Assembly: GCA_035294305.1 (NCBI GenBank)
Contig: DATGLD010000040.1
Span: 1 to 60,051 of the forward strand
Length of the DNA stretch: 60,051 nt
From: DASRBN01 sp035294305
GTDB lineage: Bacteria > Chloroflexota > Ktedonobacteria > Ktedonobacterales > Ktedonobacteraceae
Direction of reading: 5' to 3'
In this document: piece by piece, positions 16,301 through 25,136 of the stretch
How positions within the stretch are numbered: position 1 is the first letter of the stretch
Layout: each line of letters starts with the position of its first letter
The notes under the pieces: generated by a model
What the model was told of the DNA's origin: nothing
Database searches by the model: none
Seen by the model: only the letters and a program-made list of their open reading frames with translations
Made by a program: the position numbers and the translations under genes

Positions 16301-17443
16301 CTACGACGACGATTGTAATGTATAGACAGGGCGTAATCCGAAGCGCAGGTCAACAGTTGCCAGGCGTAGCTGTTGCTGGTGCGCCAGGTTCAGAATTTGC
16401 TGGAGTTCAATCAGCCGGTTATTTAATGGATTCGTATCATCCGCCCCGCCCAGATAGGCTAACCAGCCATTTGAACTCGCGACCACGAACGACCCATTTT
16501 CTCCCTCGCTAGCACTCCCCACCCCGTTGTAGCGCAGCGTGAAGCTGGAACCACTTATCATTTGCGGCAGTTGCGCAAATACGTGCGCCGCAAATGCGAT
16601 ATCCCTCGCATTCAGCCGGGCGCCTGGATGTACCTGCTGAATCGCGGTTCCGGTTCGCATATCTACAACGGTGGGTAAATGGGCTGCTCCTGCTGTTCCA
16701 CTCGCAGGAGCAATAACCACCCCACTTTTATCTACACTGTATGTGCCCTGTTTTGTCTGCCAGAGCAATACAGGGATCCGCTCCACCACTGTTATCGTCA
16801 GGTGGTTGGGCCACTGCTTCGCAACATCCGCAGAAGCCACCACCGGCAATGCATCGATACGATTCGCCAGCGCCTGCGTATCGAGCAGGAAGATGTTCTG
16901 ATCCTGCTCGCCCATCAACTGGATACTTTGCACCAGCCCGCGATTTTGCGTTCCTTCGACATTCACTTGCTGTACCTGAAAGGTTGGGCTGGTGAGCGCA
17001 AAGCTGACACCCAGCACGCCTACAATAACCAGTCCCAGCATTCCCAACACGCGTTTCCACAAGCCTCCACGACGCGCCTGGCGCTGGCCGCTGCGCCTCC
17101 GAATGGGCGAGCTCTCGCGCATGCGCGGCAATGGCTTCGCAACATGCACGCGTCCGGCGGGAGCGGGTTCGCCTGTCATAGCCAGGCTGCGCCGCACGAG
17201 CCGCGTTCCGGCATGTGATTCCGCCGCTGGACGATGCTGCCGCGCGCGCCTCTCAGCCCATGTCGGCGGCTCTATGACGTGGTCGGGATGCTTGACCACA
17301 CGCCTGCGCGCATGTGTATCCGGCGACGATACCACTGCTCTCCGGCCTCTATTTACCGGCCTGCTTGTCATTCCCGCGCCCGCCGGTTGGTGATAGCGAT
17401 AGCGATGGGCGATCTGTTCCTTTGGCCGTTTATACTCAGTCAT
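16301..17443 (-). CDS. ftsQ: Cell division protein FtsQ/DivIB
   Basis: FtsQ is a single-pass protein that links FtsL/FtsB-type partners and FtsW-FtsI at the septum. The 380-residue protein has an unusually long cytoplasmic tail of about 135 residues, rich in Arg, His and Pro, then one membrane helix (MLGLVIVGVLGVSFAL), a POTRA domain beginning TFQVQQVNVEGTQNRG, and a beta domain ending in YTLQSS. POTRA features such as QSIQLMGEQDQNIFLLD and WPNHLTITVVERIPVLLW are typical. The ATG at 17443 overlaps the TGA of murB (ATGA), which fixes the start and implies coupled translation. Confidence 0.9.
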   Translation of the reverse strand: MTEYKRPKEQIAHRYRYHQPAGAGMTSRPVNRGRRAVVSSPDTHARRRVVKHPDHVIEPPTWAERRARQHRPAAESHAGTRLVRRSLAMTGEPAPAGRVHVAKPLPRMRESSPIRRRSGQRQARRGGLWKRVLGMLGLVIVGVLGVSFALTSPTFQVQQVNVEGTQNRGLVQSIQLMGEQDQNIFLLDTQALANRIDALPVVASADVAKQWPNHLTITVVERIPVLLWQTKQGTYSVDKSGVVIAPASGTAGAAHLPTVVDMRTGTAIQQVHPGARLNARDIAFAAHVFAQLPQMISGSSFTLRYNGVGSASEGENGSFVVASSNGWLAYLGGADDTNPLNNRLIELQQILNLAHQQQLRLATVDLRFGLRPVYTLQSSS

Positions 17444-18468
17444 GATTTTCCCCATTCTCCGCGCAGCTCGACTTCCAGCTCTAGCTCCACGCCAAACAGT
17501 GCGCGCACCCGCTTGCGGGCCTCGACTATCAGCGCGACCACGTCGGCGGCGCTGGCTCCTCCTAGATTGACGATAAAATTGGCATGGCGCTCAGAAATTT
17601 GCGCTTTGCCATGTACGCGGCCCTTTAAACCGGCCTGCTCAATCAGGCGACCGGCGAAATCACCAGGCGGGTTCTTGAAGACTGAACCTGCGCTCTGCTG
17701 CGGCGGCTGCGTCATCTTGCGATGTTGTTTGTACTGTTCTATCAGTGCTTTCAGCTTCTCTGGGTCGTCTCGGCGCAGCCGCACAGCCACCTGCAAAATA
17801 ATCTCGGCAGGCTCAATCAGCGCGGCCGGCGCCACAACGGGGTAGCCTCGCTCATCGAACTGGACGCGCCGCTCGGAGCGGAAACGACTATGCCGGTAGC
17901 TCAAGTCCAATTCATCGCGCATATAACGCCGCAGGTTCGGCATTGTAATCCCATCCTCTGACTCCGAACCGCGACGCGCATCCAGCACCTCTACCCATTC
18001 CAGTACCTCACCGATCTCGTTGTTGTGTGCCCCTGCGTTAGAGATAATCCCTCCGCCGAGCGTACCAGGTATTCCCGGCCCAAATTCCAGGCCGCCCCAA
18101 CCAAGATTGGCCAGCTCGTTCAGCAAACGCGGCCAGCTTACGCCCGCGCCGGCCCGCAGCAGCGCCGTTCCATCGCCATGGTCATCAATCTCGTAGTTGT
18201 TCAAGGCGATGCGCCCAACAATGCCTCGCGCCCCCGCGTCGGCATACAACGTATTAGTGCCGTTCCCGACCAGCAACAATGGCCAGTGATCCCGCATGCA
18301 CAGGCGCACCAGGTCGATGACTTCCTTTGCCGTCTCGAGCGAAATCCAGATATCCACAGGGCCGCCGACACCGAAGGTGCCGTGACGCGACAGCGGCTCA
18401 TTGCGCCGTATGCGTCCCTGGAAGTAGGGGCGGAGCTGCTCATAGGTTGTATCGATCTCGAACGTCAT
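17440..18468 (-). CDS. murB: UDP-N-acetylenolpyruvoylglucosamine reductase MurB
   Basis: MurB is an FAD enzyme that uses NADPH to reduce UDP-GlcNAc-enolpyruvate to UDP-MurNAc, the second committed step of cell wall precursor synthesis. The 342 residues include the start TFGVGGPVDIW, the FAD-binding core LLLVGNGTNTLYAD and LEFGPGIPGTLGGG, the YRHSRF motif, the catalytic Ser in AGSVFKNPPG and the family's closing NFIVNLGGASAADV. The sequence is of type II (no Tyr loop). It overlaps ftsQ downstream and murC upstream by 4 bases each, so three genes are translationally linked. Confidence 0.96.
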   Translation of the reverse strand: MTFEIDTTYEQLRPYFQGRIRRNEPLSRHGTFGVGGPVDIWISLETAKEVIDLVRLCMRDHWPLLLVGNGTNTLYADAGARGIVGRIALNNYEIDDHGDGTALLRAGAGVSWPRLLNELANLGWGGLEFGPGIPGTLGGGIISNAGAHNNEIGEVLEWVEVLDARRGSESEDGITMPNLRRYMRDELDLSYRHSRFRSERRVQFDERGYPVVAPAALIEPAEIILQVAVRLRRDDPEKLKALIEQYKQHRKMTQPPQQSAGSVFKNPPGDFAGRLIEQAGLKGRVHGKAQISERHANFIVNLGGASAADVVALIVEARKRVRALFGVELELEVELRGEWGKS

Positions 18469-19958
18469 AAGGCCTTTTTCTCCCGAGATTGTGTATCCTG
18501 CAAGAGCATCTCAGTGACGTGATAGATGTCGCCGGCTCCCATAATAATGACCAGGTCGCCACCGCGCAGGATATGGCGCAGTGTCGTGACAGTTTCCTGC
18601 ACGTTGCCCGCGTAAATAACCGGTTTTCCTTCCTGGGCGTAGCGCGGCTGTTGCGCTATCGCATCGACCAGGGCGCGTGTGTGTATCAGACCGGTATCGT
18701 GTTCGCGTCCCGGATAGATATCGGCGAGTACAACTACATCCGCGCTGTCAAAAGCCGTTAAAAACTGCTCGAAAAAGGTCTTCGTTCGACTGTACATATG
18801 CGGCTGGTAGGCCGCGACCAAGCGCCGCTTGGGATAGCGCCGGCGCGCGGCCTCCAGGGTTGTCGCGATTGCCGTAGGATGATGCGCGTAATCATCGACC
18901 AGCACAATATCTCGCGGCTCTCCATTGAGCGACAGCGGCCCCTGGTGGCGAATCTCGAAGCGCCGCCGGATACCCCCAAAATCTTCCAGTGTCCTCACGA
19001 TAACCTTCGTATCCAGGCCGATAGCTCTCGCCGCCGCCAGCGCTGCCAGCGCGTTCTGGATGTTGTGCGCTCCCGGCAGCTGTAAATGAATAGCATGTAT
19101 TTCATCAAATGAGCCATCCGTAGTCCGCACACGGAAGCTTGTTTCTTCATCCAGCTTTAGATCATAGGCGACAAAGTCCGCTTTGCCCTCAATCGCGTAT
19201 GTGATGATGCGCCCCGGCCAGCCCGCGACGCGCTCAAGCAGTTCCAGGCAACCAGGACTGTCGCTGTTCACAACCAGCGTTGGCGGGAAAGGCCAGTCTC
19301 CCTGCATATCCATGCCGCGCACAAAATGCTCGAAAGCCGCCAGGTACTCTTCGTAGTTCGCGAAGAACTCCGGGTGCTCAAATTCAATTGAAGTCACGAC
19401 GGCCAGGCGCGGGTGGTAGTGCCAGAAATTGTTATTGAACTCGTCGGCCTCATTGACAAAGTACTGGCTTTTGCCCAACCGGTAGTTGGCGCCGAAACGC
19501 GGCACAACGGCTCCGATTTCACACCACGGATCAAGCCCCGCATCGACCAGCATCAGCGCCAGTAGCGCTGTGGTTGTGCCCTTGCCATGCACGCCGCTCA
19601 CCGAGAGCAGGCACTTGCCCTCCAGCCACCTGCCCAGCATCTCCTGCCATGTCATCACAGGCATGCCGCTGGCTTTGGCCGCGACCAGTTCCGGGTTATC
19701 GGGATTCAGCGCTGCTACCGCCGGCACGTAGATCAAAGCGTCGGCCCCTGATAGGTGTTCGGGGCTATGCCCAATCTGTACCGGCACGCCGAGTTGCTCC
19801 AGCAAATGCGTTGTCGTCGACTGGAACTGGTCGCAGCCTGTGATCGTCGCGCCGCCGAGCATTGCCATCTGTGCTACTGCCGAGATGCCTGAGCCGCCAA
19901 TGCCCATGAAATGCAAGCGGGCCTTATTCAGTTGTTCATATGTTGTCGATGAATTCAT
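18465..19958 (-). CDS. murC: UDP-N-acetylmuramate--L-alanine ligase MurC, Mpl-like variant
   Basis: This Mur ligase should add L-Ala to UDP-MurNAc with ATP. The 497 residues begin with the MurC Rossmann motif HFMGIGGSGISAVAQMA. The ATP loop reads GVHGKGTTTALL instead of the usual GTHGKTTT. The central region has NEADEFNNNFWHYHPRLAVV and TSIEFEHPEFF, which resembles Mpl (murein peptide ligase: EADEYDTAFF ... LEFDHADIF) more than textbook MurC (IEADHLD). The C-terminal domain with VDDYAHHPTAI is intact. Its place between murG and murB argues for biosynthetic MurC, and Mpl normally belongs to recycling in Gram-negatives. Its ATG shares one base with the murG stop. Confidence 0.88.
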   Translation of the reverse strand: MNSSTTYEQLNKARLHFMGIGGSGISAVAQMAMLGGATITGCDQFQSTTTHLLEQLGVPVQIGHSPEHLSGADALIYVPAVAALNPDNPELVAAKASGMPVMTWQEMLGRWLEGKCLLSVSGVHGKGTTTALLALMLVDAGLDPWCEIGAVVPRFGANYRLGKSQYFVNEADEFNNNFWHYHPRLAVVTSIEFEHPEFFANYEEYLAAFEHFVRGMDMQGDWPFPPTLVVNSDSPGCLELLERVAGWPGRIITYAIEGKADFVAYDLKLDEETSFRVRTTDGSFDEIHAIHLQLPGAHNIQNALAALAAARAIGLDTKVIVRTLEDFGGIRRRFEIRHQGPLSLNGEPRDIVLVDDYAHHPTAIATTLEAARRRYPKRRLVAAYQPHMYSRTKTFFEQFLTAFDSADVVVLADIYPGREHDTGLIHTRALVDAIAQQPRYAQEGKPVIYAGNVQETVTTLRHILRGGDLVIIMGAGDIYHVTEMLLQDTQSREKKAL

Positions 19959-21082
19959 TATTTTACTTTAGCAATCTTTACTATTTCCGCCGCGATCTCC
20001 TGCGTCGCCTGTGGCCTGGCAAAAGTTCGCGCCGCATTCGCCATTGATGTAAGAAGTGTGATAGAGGTTATAATATATTTTACACGCTCTACAAGTATTT
20101 TCGGTTTCAAATCGCTGTCCTTAATTACCTCGGCGGCCTGCTTACGACCAAACATGGCCGCGTTTGCCTCTTGCGGCGAGCTGCCAATGGCAGGTGGTAG
20201 CGGAACGAGGATGCTCGGCTTGCCTAATGCCGCCAGCTCGCTCAAGGTGGACGCGCCTGAACGGCATACCACCAGAGCGGCTGCCTGCAATGCCAGTGGC
20301 ATTTCGGCGCTGAGATAGGCTACCAGGCGATAGCGTTTCCTGGTGGCTTCATCCACATTCGCCAGCCTCTCTTCAGACCATGTCTGCGTCTCGTTGTATA
20401 ACTCCCTGCCGCTAATCTGTAAGACCTGGCAGCAGGCCAGCAATTCCGGCAATGCCTGGCATACGACCTGGTTCAGATGCCTTGCTCCCTGGCTGCCGCC
20501 GGTAACGAGCAGCAAGGGCGTATCCTTCGCGAATCCTAGCTCACGACGGGCCTCCTGCGGCGTTACCTGGCGTGCGTCTAGCATTGCCTGGCGTATCGGG
20601 TTGCCTAGCTGTATGCTTTTGCGGGCCGGAAAGTAAGCTAGCGAATCGGCAAATGCAACTGAGATGCGGGTTGCCAGCGGCGCTACCAGGCGGTTAGACA
20701 GGTTGGGTGGCACATCCTGCTGATGAATGAGCAGTGGCACCCCGTTCAAGCACGCGGCTAGCCCGGCGGGAACTGCCACATACCCTCCACTGGTAAACGC
20801 TACCTGTGGTCGAAATGCTCGCACGACGTTGATCGCCTGTACCATGCCCACCGGCACGCGCAGCACGCCTGTCACAGTCTCAGGCGAGATATAGCGCCGC
20901 AATTTGCCGGCTCGCACTGTTGCTAAGCGAAATCCTGCCCCTGGCACCAGTTCTGTCTCCAATCCGTCATCGCTGCCGAGAAACAGTATCTCGGCGTTAT
21001 ACTCCGTCCGTAACTGCGTCGCTACCGCCAGGGCCGGGTAAATGTGGCCGCCGGTACCTCCGCCTGATACAAGCACTCGCAT
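19958..21082 (-). CDS. murG: UDP-GlcNAc transferase MurG
   Basis: MurG is a membrane-associated GT-B glycosyltransferase that adds GlcNAc to lipid I to form lipid II. The 374-residue protein starts with the signature VSGGGTGGHIYPALAVA, has the acceptor-side FTSGGYVAVP and HQQDVPPNLSNR, the inter-domain VTGGSQGARHLN and the UDP-binding VCRSGASTLSELAALGKPSILVPLP. All the usual G-loops are present. It follows ftsW after 48 bp and its TAA overlaps the murC start by one base. Confidence 0.97.
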   Translation of the reverse strand: MRVLVSGGGTGGHIYPALAVATQLRTEYNAEILFLGSDDGLETELVPGAGFRLATVRAGKLRRYISPETVTGVLRVPVGMVQAINVVRAFRPQVAFTSGGYVAVPAGLAACLNGVPLLIHQQDVPPNLSNRLVAPLATRISVAFADSLAYFPARKSIQLGNPIRQAMLDARQVTPQEARRELGFAKDTPLLLVTGGSQGARHLNQVVCQALPELLACCQVLQISGRELYNETQTWSEERLANVDEATRKRYRLVAYLSAEMPLALQAAALVVCRSGASTLSELAALGKPSILVPLPPAIGSSPQEANAAMFGRKQAAEVIKDSDLKPKILVERVKYIITSITLLTSMANAARTFARPQATQEIAAEIVKIAKVK

Positions 21083-21130
21083 TCCAAATCCTTTTATCGA
21101 TGTCCTCCAGAGGTGCGATCAATCTGGTCC

Positions 21131-22819
21131 CTACGAGGATGTTATATGTTGCTTCGCCGCGCGTCTTTTACGAAACGTCAGCGTCTGGCGTGAAAGTACC
21201 GGGTCTTCCGGCTCGCGTATGTAGCGCGAGATATTCAGCAGCACGCCGATGGCCGCCAGCGAGACAACCAGCGATGAGCCACCGAAACTGATAAACGGCA
21301 GCGGCACTCCTGTGTAGGGGATCGTGCCTGTATTCGCGCCGATATTGATCATGGCCTGCACGATCAACCATGTCGTGATGCCCGTTGCCAGCAAGGAGCC
21401 GTAGATGTCCGGCGAACGCCTTGCCAGCCGGAACCCGCGAAATGCCAGCACCATAAACAGTATGACGATGACCGTACAGCCGATAAAGCCCAGTTCTTCG
21501 CCGATGATCGGAAAGATCGAATCGGTATAGGGAAAGGGTAGATAGCCGGTCTTTTGCCGGCTGGCTCCCAATCCCAGGCCGAACCATCCCCCCGAACCAA
21601 AAGCTAAAAGCGCCTGGTAGAGTTGCAGGTTGATGCCCGTAACATCCTGAAACGGATGCAAAAAACCTGTTATACGGTAATAACGATAACCGTTGAAAGC
21701 TTCTTTCAAGAAGATCAATCCACCGCAGGCCATGGCCAGCAAAAACTGGATGATATTGGCTCCCGCCGTAAAAAACATGGCTGTCGCAAAGGCGGCAATG
21801 ATGATAGCGGTGCCCAGATCGTTTTCCAGTAAGACCAGTCCCAGCACGATGCCGACCAGGATGATGAAAGGCGCCAGGCCATACAGAAACGAGCTAACCT
21901 GGTTCCCTTTCCGCGCCAACCAATCGGCGATGTATAGTGCCAGCACCAGCTTGGTCAATTCGCTCGGCTGGAATGTGAAGAAAGAGCCAAGCGCCAGCCA
22001 GCGCGAAGCGCCATATGCCGTGATACCGAATTTCAGTACGATCACCAGCAACGGCAGGATAATCAGCATTCCTGCCAGCGAGATACGCCGCCAGAAGCGG
22101 TAGTCCACACGCATCGCGATGAGCATGGCTACGACTCCCAGTACCAGCCATATCAGTTCGCGCTCGAAGTAGTATGATGCATCTCCCTCCTGACTTGCCG
22201 CGATGTATGAACTCGCGCTGTATACCATCACAACGCCAATACACAACAGCGCCAGTACGCTGATCAGTAACCACGAATCGATCTTTCCCGCAACCCGCGG
22301 CAGCTTCATTTCCAGCGCATCAAGCTCCCTCTGTTCCTCCGCGTTGAGCAGCGCCCCGTCTCCCCTTGCCTCCAGGCCCTCTGCTCGCGAGGGCGTAGTG
22401 GGCCGGTATCCCCAGCGCGTTTCGCTCCATTGCGCGTCCGCATTTTTGCTCACTATGCTCCCGCGCGAGGATGAAGCGAACTGTGCCCGGATAGACGATA
22501 AACGCTCACCTAACCCGGCACCTCTACCCGGCAGGTGCTTGCGTGGCAAACCAGCAAGCGGGCGAGAAAGGCTCTCTTCCGCGGCAAAGCGTACATTTCG
22601 CCGCGTGCCGCCCCGTTGCGCGCGTCTTCGCCTCGACTCAGCGGGCAGGCTTTCCTTTCTTCGTTCCAAAGACTCCAATGCTGGTGAGCGCATGCCGTAG
22701 GAGCGCGCCCTTGTGGCGGCCCGTCCTACACTCTTCTCACCTGCTGAACTCGCCCATCGTTCCTCTCCCAGTTCAGCCTGCCTCTTATTCAATTGTCCTC
22801 TGCCGGTTTGACGAGTCAT
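21131..22819 (-). CDS. ftsW: FtsW, SEDS peptidoglycan glycosyltransferase with long basic N-terminus
   Basis: FtsW polymerises lipid II at the septum together with the class B PBP encoded nearby. From residue about 180 the protein has the ten membrane helices of the SEDS family, including the loop with the catalytic-type Asp in LENDLGTA, the segment PFPYTDSIFPIIGEELGF and the closing GVPLPFISFGGSSL. Ahead of it lie about 175 hydrophilic residues, dense in Arg, Ser and Gly, which is far longer than in most FtsW proteins. The start at 22819 is the furthest ATG and is weakly supported by TTGGAG; internal Met codons just before the first helix are possible. It is FtsW rather than RodA because of its dcw position. 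Confidence 0.93.
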   Translation of the reverse strand: MTRQTGRGQLNKRQAELGEERWASSAGEKSVGRAATRARSYGMRSPALESLERRKESLPAESRRRRAQRGGTRRNVRFAAEESLSRPLAGLPRKHLPGRGAGLGERLSSIRAQFASSSRGSIVSKNADAQWSETRWGYRPTTPSRAEGLEARGDGALLNAEEQRELDALEMKLPRVAGKIDSWLLISVLALLCIGVVMVYSASSYIAASQEGDASYYFERELIWLVLGVVAMLIAMRVDYRFWRRISLAGMLIILPLLVIVLKFGITAYGASRWLALGSFFTFQPSELTKLVLALYIADWLARKGNQVSSFLYGLAPFIILVGIVLGLVLLENDLGTAIIIAAFATAMFFTAGANIIQFLLAMACGGLIFLKEAFNGYRYYRITGFLHPFQDVTGINLQLYQALLAFGSGGWFGLGLGASRQKTGYLPFPYTDSIFPIIGEELGFIGCTVIVILFMVLAFRGFRLARRSPDIYGSLLATGITTWLIVQAMINIGANTGTIPYTGVPLPFISFGGSSLVVSLAAIGVLLNISRYIREPEDPVLSRQTLTFRKRRAAKQHITSS

Positions 22820-22908
22820 TCTCTTACGTGTTCTCCAATGGCCGATGAGTCGCCCCTATAGGATGGGCGCATTATTTTGTTCAATTCTACTTTGCCGGTT
22901 CCAAAGGC

Positions 22909-22937
22909 TTGACATAGAACAAAAATTCTATTATACT
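22909..22937 (+). promoter_or_regulatory. Consensus-like promoter antisense to the dcw operon
   Basis: TTGACA (22909-22914), 17 bases, TATACT (22932-22937) on the plus strand, upstream of no supportable plus-strand gene. A transcript would run antisense through the small ORF at 22987-23334 and into ftsI. On the minus strand the same place holds TATAAT (22935-22930) without a good -35, so weak divergent use toward ftsW is possible. Confidence 0.4.
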
Positions 22938-22986
22938 TGCTTCCAGATGATGGCTTGCACCTGAAAAAAATAATGGCAGATCGAGT

Positions 22987-23334
22987 TTATGGTTCAGCGG
23001 CAGGCCGCTCTTGCATGATATCCAGGGCCTGTTCAACGTCGAAATTCTTTACAGGTTCCTGCGCTATGCGCGAACGTATTTGCTGTAAATCTACAACCTC
23101 GATGCCTTGTGCGTGCAGTAAAGCGCTCCACGGATCGTACTGTAGGGGCGCACTTTCGTGGTCGCTATCCGGATTCCGAAGGTGGACATCTGGCAAATTA
23201 AGCAAGTGGTCGTCCGGCGGATTGAGGAAGTCCTTGCCTGCTACCTCTACCGGTCGAGCCTGGAATTCTGGCTGTCGTAGGCGCATATCCTTGTGGTCGC
23301 CTGTCATGCTCTCTTCTTCATCTTGATATTGCAT
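22987..23334 (-). CDS. Small acidic ORF inside the dcw cluster, partly repeat-derived
   Basis: I do not recognise this 115-residue protein. It sits between ftsI (24 bp away) and ftsW, on the same strand, with GAAGGTG upstream of its ATG. It has no membrane segment and is rich in Asp, Pro and Gln (for example NPPDDHLLNLPDVHLRNPD). Two stretches of its DNA (about 23140-23165 and 23277-23303) are copies of the GGGCGACCAC..GGGTGCGCCC dispersed repeat, which encode SDHESAPLQ and GDHKDMRL. Either repeats landed in a coding sequence without breaking the frame, or the ORF is chance. The plus-strand frame over the same bases is Ser/Cys-rich and less likely. Confidence 0.4.
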   Translation of the reverse strand: MQYQDEEESMTGDHKDMRLRQPEFQARPVEVAGKDFLNPPDDHLLNLPDVHLRNPDSDHESAPLQYDPWSALLHAQGIEVVDLQQIRSRIAQEPVKNFDVEQALDIMQERPAAEP

Positions 23335-23357
23335 GTTTACACCTTCATAATAGTTAT

Positions 23358-25121
23358 TTATTTTAGCGCGTCCGGCGGAACGGAATAGTATTCCATCAAC
23401 TGCTGCGCGATGATCCCCCAGAGGGGTGCCGCCGCCGTACTACCGTAAATTGCCTTTTGTGGCCTGTCCAGCTTGACTAAAATGACGAAGCGCGGGTTCG
23501 TTGCGGGAATGAATCCTGCCAGCGAAGCCTCAGTCTGGTCAGCCGAGATGCCCTGCGTCGTCGCCGTGCCGGTCTTGGCCGCGATAGTATAGCCGGGAAC
23601 CTGCGCGGGCTGGGCGAATCCGTATAAAGCCGAGTCTTCCAGCATCCCCGTCAATGTCTGGGCCGCTTTCTCGCTAATCACGCGCCGTTCTACCTGTGGC
23701 TGCGTCGTCACCATGTGACCGTTGTTATTGATCGATGCCACCAGGTATGGGCGCATCATCACGCCTCCATTCGCGATTGCTTCATAGGCCATTGCCATCT
23801 GCAATGGCGTTGCCAGGATACTCTGTCCAAAGGCCTGGCGGGTCAGATCGCTTTCAGTCCAGTTCGGATCGCCTGGTTTGCGATAATAGCCCGCGGTCTC
23901 CGGCCCATCGATCCCTGTCGCCTGCCCGAAGCCAAAGCGCGCCAGGTACGGATAATACCGGGAGGGGCCAAGGATGTTGTGCGCGACATAGGCCGCGCCA
24001 ACATTCGCCGAGTGTTCGAGCACCTGGGTCATTGTCTCGCGGCCATAAGCTATATATTCCCAGTTGCAGACTGTGGGGGTCCCGTCACTGAACGACAGGC
24101 ATCCCTGGTCATCCAGGGAAGTATTCGGCGTAATCAGCCCCTGGTCGAGCGCGGCGGCCATCGTGACGGCCTTCATCGTAGAGCCAGGCTCGTAGGCGCA
24201 ATACAGAACCGGATTGAAGTAAACCTGCTCGCTATTCAGGCAACCCATCTGGTTCGCGTATTTGCCATAATTGTTGGGATCGAAGGTTCCCACCCCCGCC
24301 ATGGCCACGACCGCACCCGTGCGAGCGTTGATGACAACAACACTGCCACTTTCCGCCTGCAATTGTTTGACCGCGTTCTCCAGCGCACTCTGTACCATGT
24401 ACTCGACGGCGCTATCAATGGTAAGTGTGATATTTGCCCCGCTCACCGGCAGTTGCTCATTATCGGCTCCTACCACCAGCGGATTGCCCTGCAGGTCGGT
24501 TTCGGCTGTAAAACTACCCGGCTTCCCGGCCAGCAGTGAGTTGTACTGGCCCTCGATACCATAGACGCCCACATTATCGCTGTCGTTCTGCGTGACATAA
24601 CCTAGAATCTGCGCGGCCAGTTCCCCTGCCGGGTAGATACGCCAGGTGCGTGGCTGCAGGAACACATCCGGCAGTTGCAGCGCCCGCAGTTGCAAGCTTT
24701 GTTGTGGATCGATACGAACCGCGATTCTCACCGTGGGTAAGCCGCTGCTGAACGCCTGCTGTAGCTTCTGAAGGGAAACATTCGGCAATACCTGGTGTAG
24801 CGAGTTGATCACTGCCTCCAGGTCGCTCTGCGTATTATCAGGATGGTCAATTGAGAATTGGATTGGCTCGACGTATACATCGTCACGCACAACATTGGTT
24901 GCCAGGATACGACCCAGGCTGTCAAAGATGAGGCCGCGCGGCGCGTTCAATATTTGATTTTGAGTGTGCTCCTCATTGGCAAGCTCTGCCAGGTTGTATC
25001 CGCTATGTGATTCGAGTATCTGCCAGTAAAAGAGCCTGCCTAAAAGTATCAACATACCAGCACAGACCAGTAAGAAAATGAGCATTTGTCGATTTCGCGC
25101 CCGGCGCATTTCACTACTCAT
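23358..25121 (-). CDS. ftsI: Class B penicillin-binding protein FtsI/SpoVD-type transpeptidase
   Basis: This septal transpeptidase cross-links peptidoglycan made by FtsW. The 587 residues comprise a short cytoplasmic tail, one membrane helix (MLIFLLVCAGMLILLGRLFYW), a PBP-dimer domain with GLIFDSLGRILA, and a transpeptidase domain with SxxK in PGSTMK, SxN in SANVG and KTG in AAKTGTATT. No PASTA domain follows, unlike many SpoVD/PbpB proteins of Firmicutes and actinobacteria. The order ftsL-like, ftsI, ftsW is canonical. Confidence 0.95.
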   Translation of the reverse strand: MSSEMRRARNRQMLIFLLVCAGMLILLGRLFYWQILESHSGYNLAELANEEHTQNQILNAPRGLIFDSLGRILATNVVRDDVYVEPIQFSIDHPDNTQSDLEAVINSLHQVLPNVSLQKLQQAFSSGLPTVRIAVRIDPQQSLQLRALQLPDVFLQPRTWRIYPAGELAAQILGYVTQNDSDNVGVYGIEGQYNSLLAGKPGSFTAETDLQGNPLVVGADNEQLPVSGANITLTIDSAVEYMVQSALENAVKQLQAESGSVVVINARTGAVVAMAGVGTFDPNNYGKYANQMGCLNSEQVYFNPVLYCAYEPGSTMKAVTMAAALDQGLITPNTSLDDQGCLSFSDGTPTVCNWEYIAYGRETMTQVLEHSANVGAAYVAHNILGPSRYYPYLARFGFGQATGIDGPETAGYYRKPGDPNWTESDLTRQAFGQSILATPLQMAMAYEAIANGGVMMRPYLVASINNNGHMVTTQPQVERRVISEKAAQTLTGMLEDSALYGFAQPAQVPGYTIAAKTGTATTQGISADQTEASLAGFIPATNPRFVILVKLDRPQKAIYGSTAAAPLWGIIAQQLMEYYSVPPDALK

Positions 25122-25136
25122 TACTTACCTCTTATG

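Noticed and set aside
22937..23326. 129-codon plus-strand ORF downstream of the TTGACA/TATACT promoter
   Set aside because: Ser/Cys/Arg-rich, low-complexity product mirroring the minus-strand ORF, which has a better start and matches operon direction. The promoter may instead make antisense RNA.
23715..24539. 274-codon plus-strand frame antisense to ftsI
   Set aside because: The opposite strand encodes a complete class B PBP with all catalytic motifs. The antisense product is Arg/His-rich without features.
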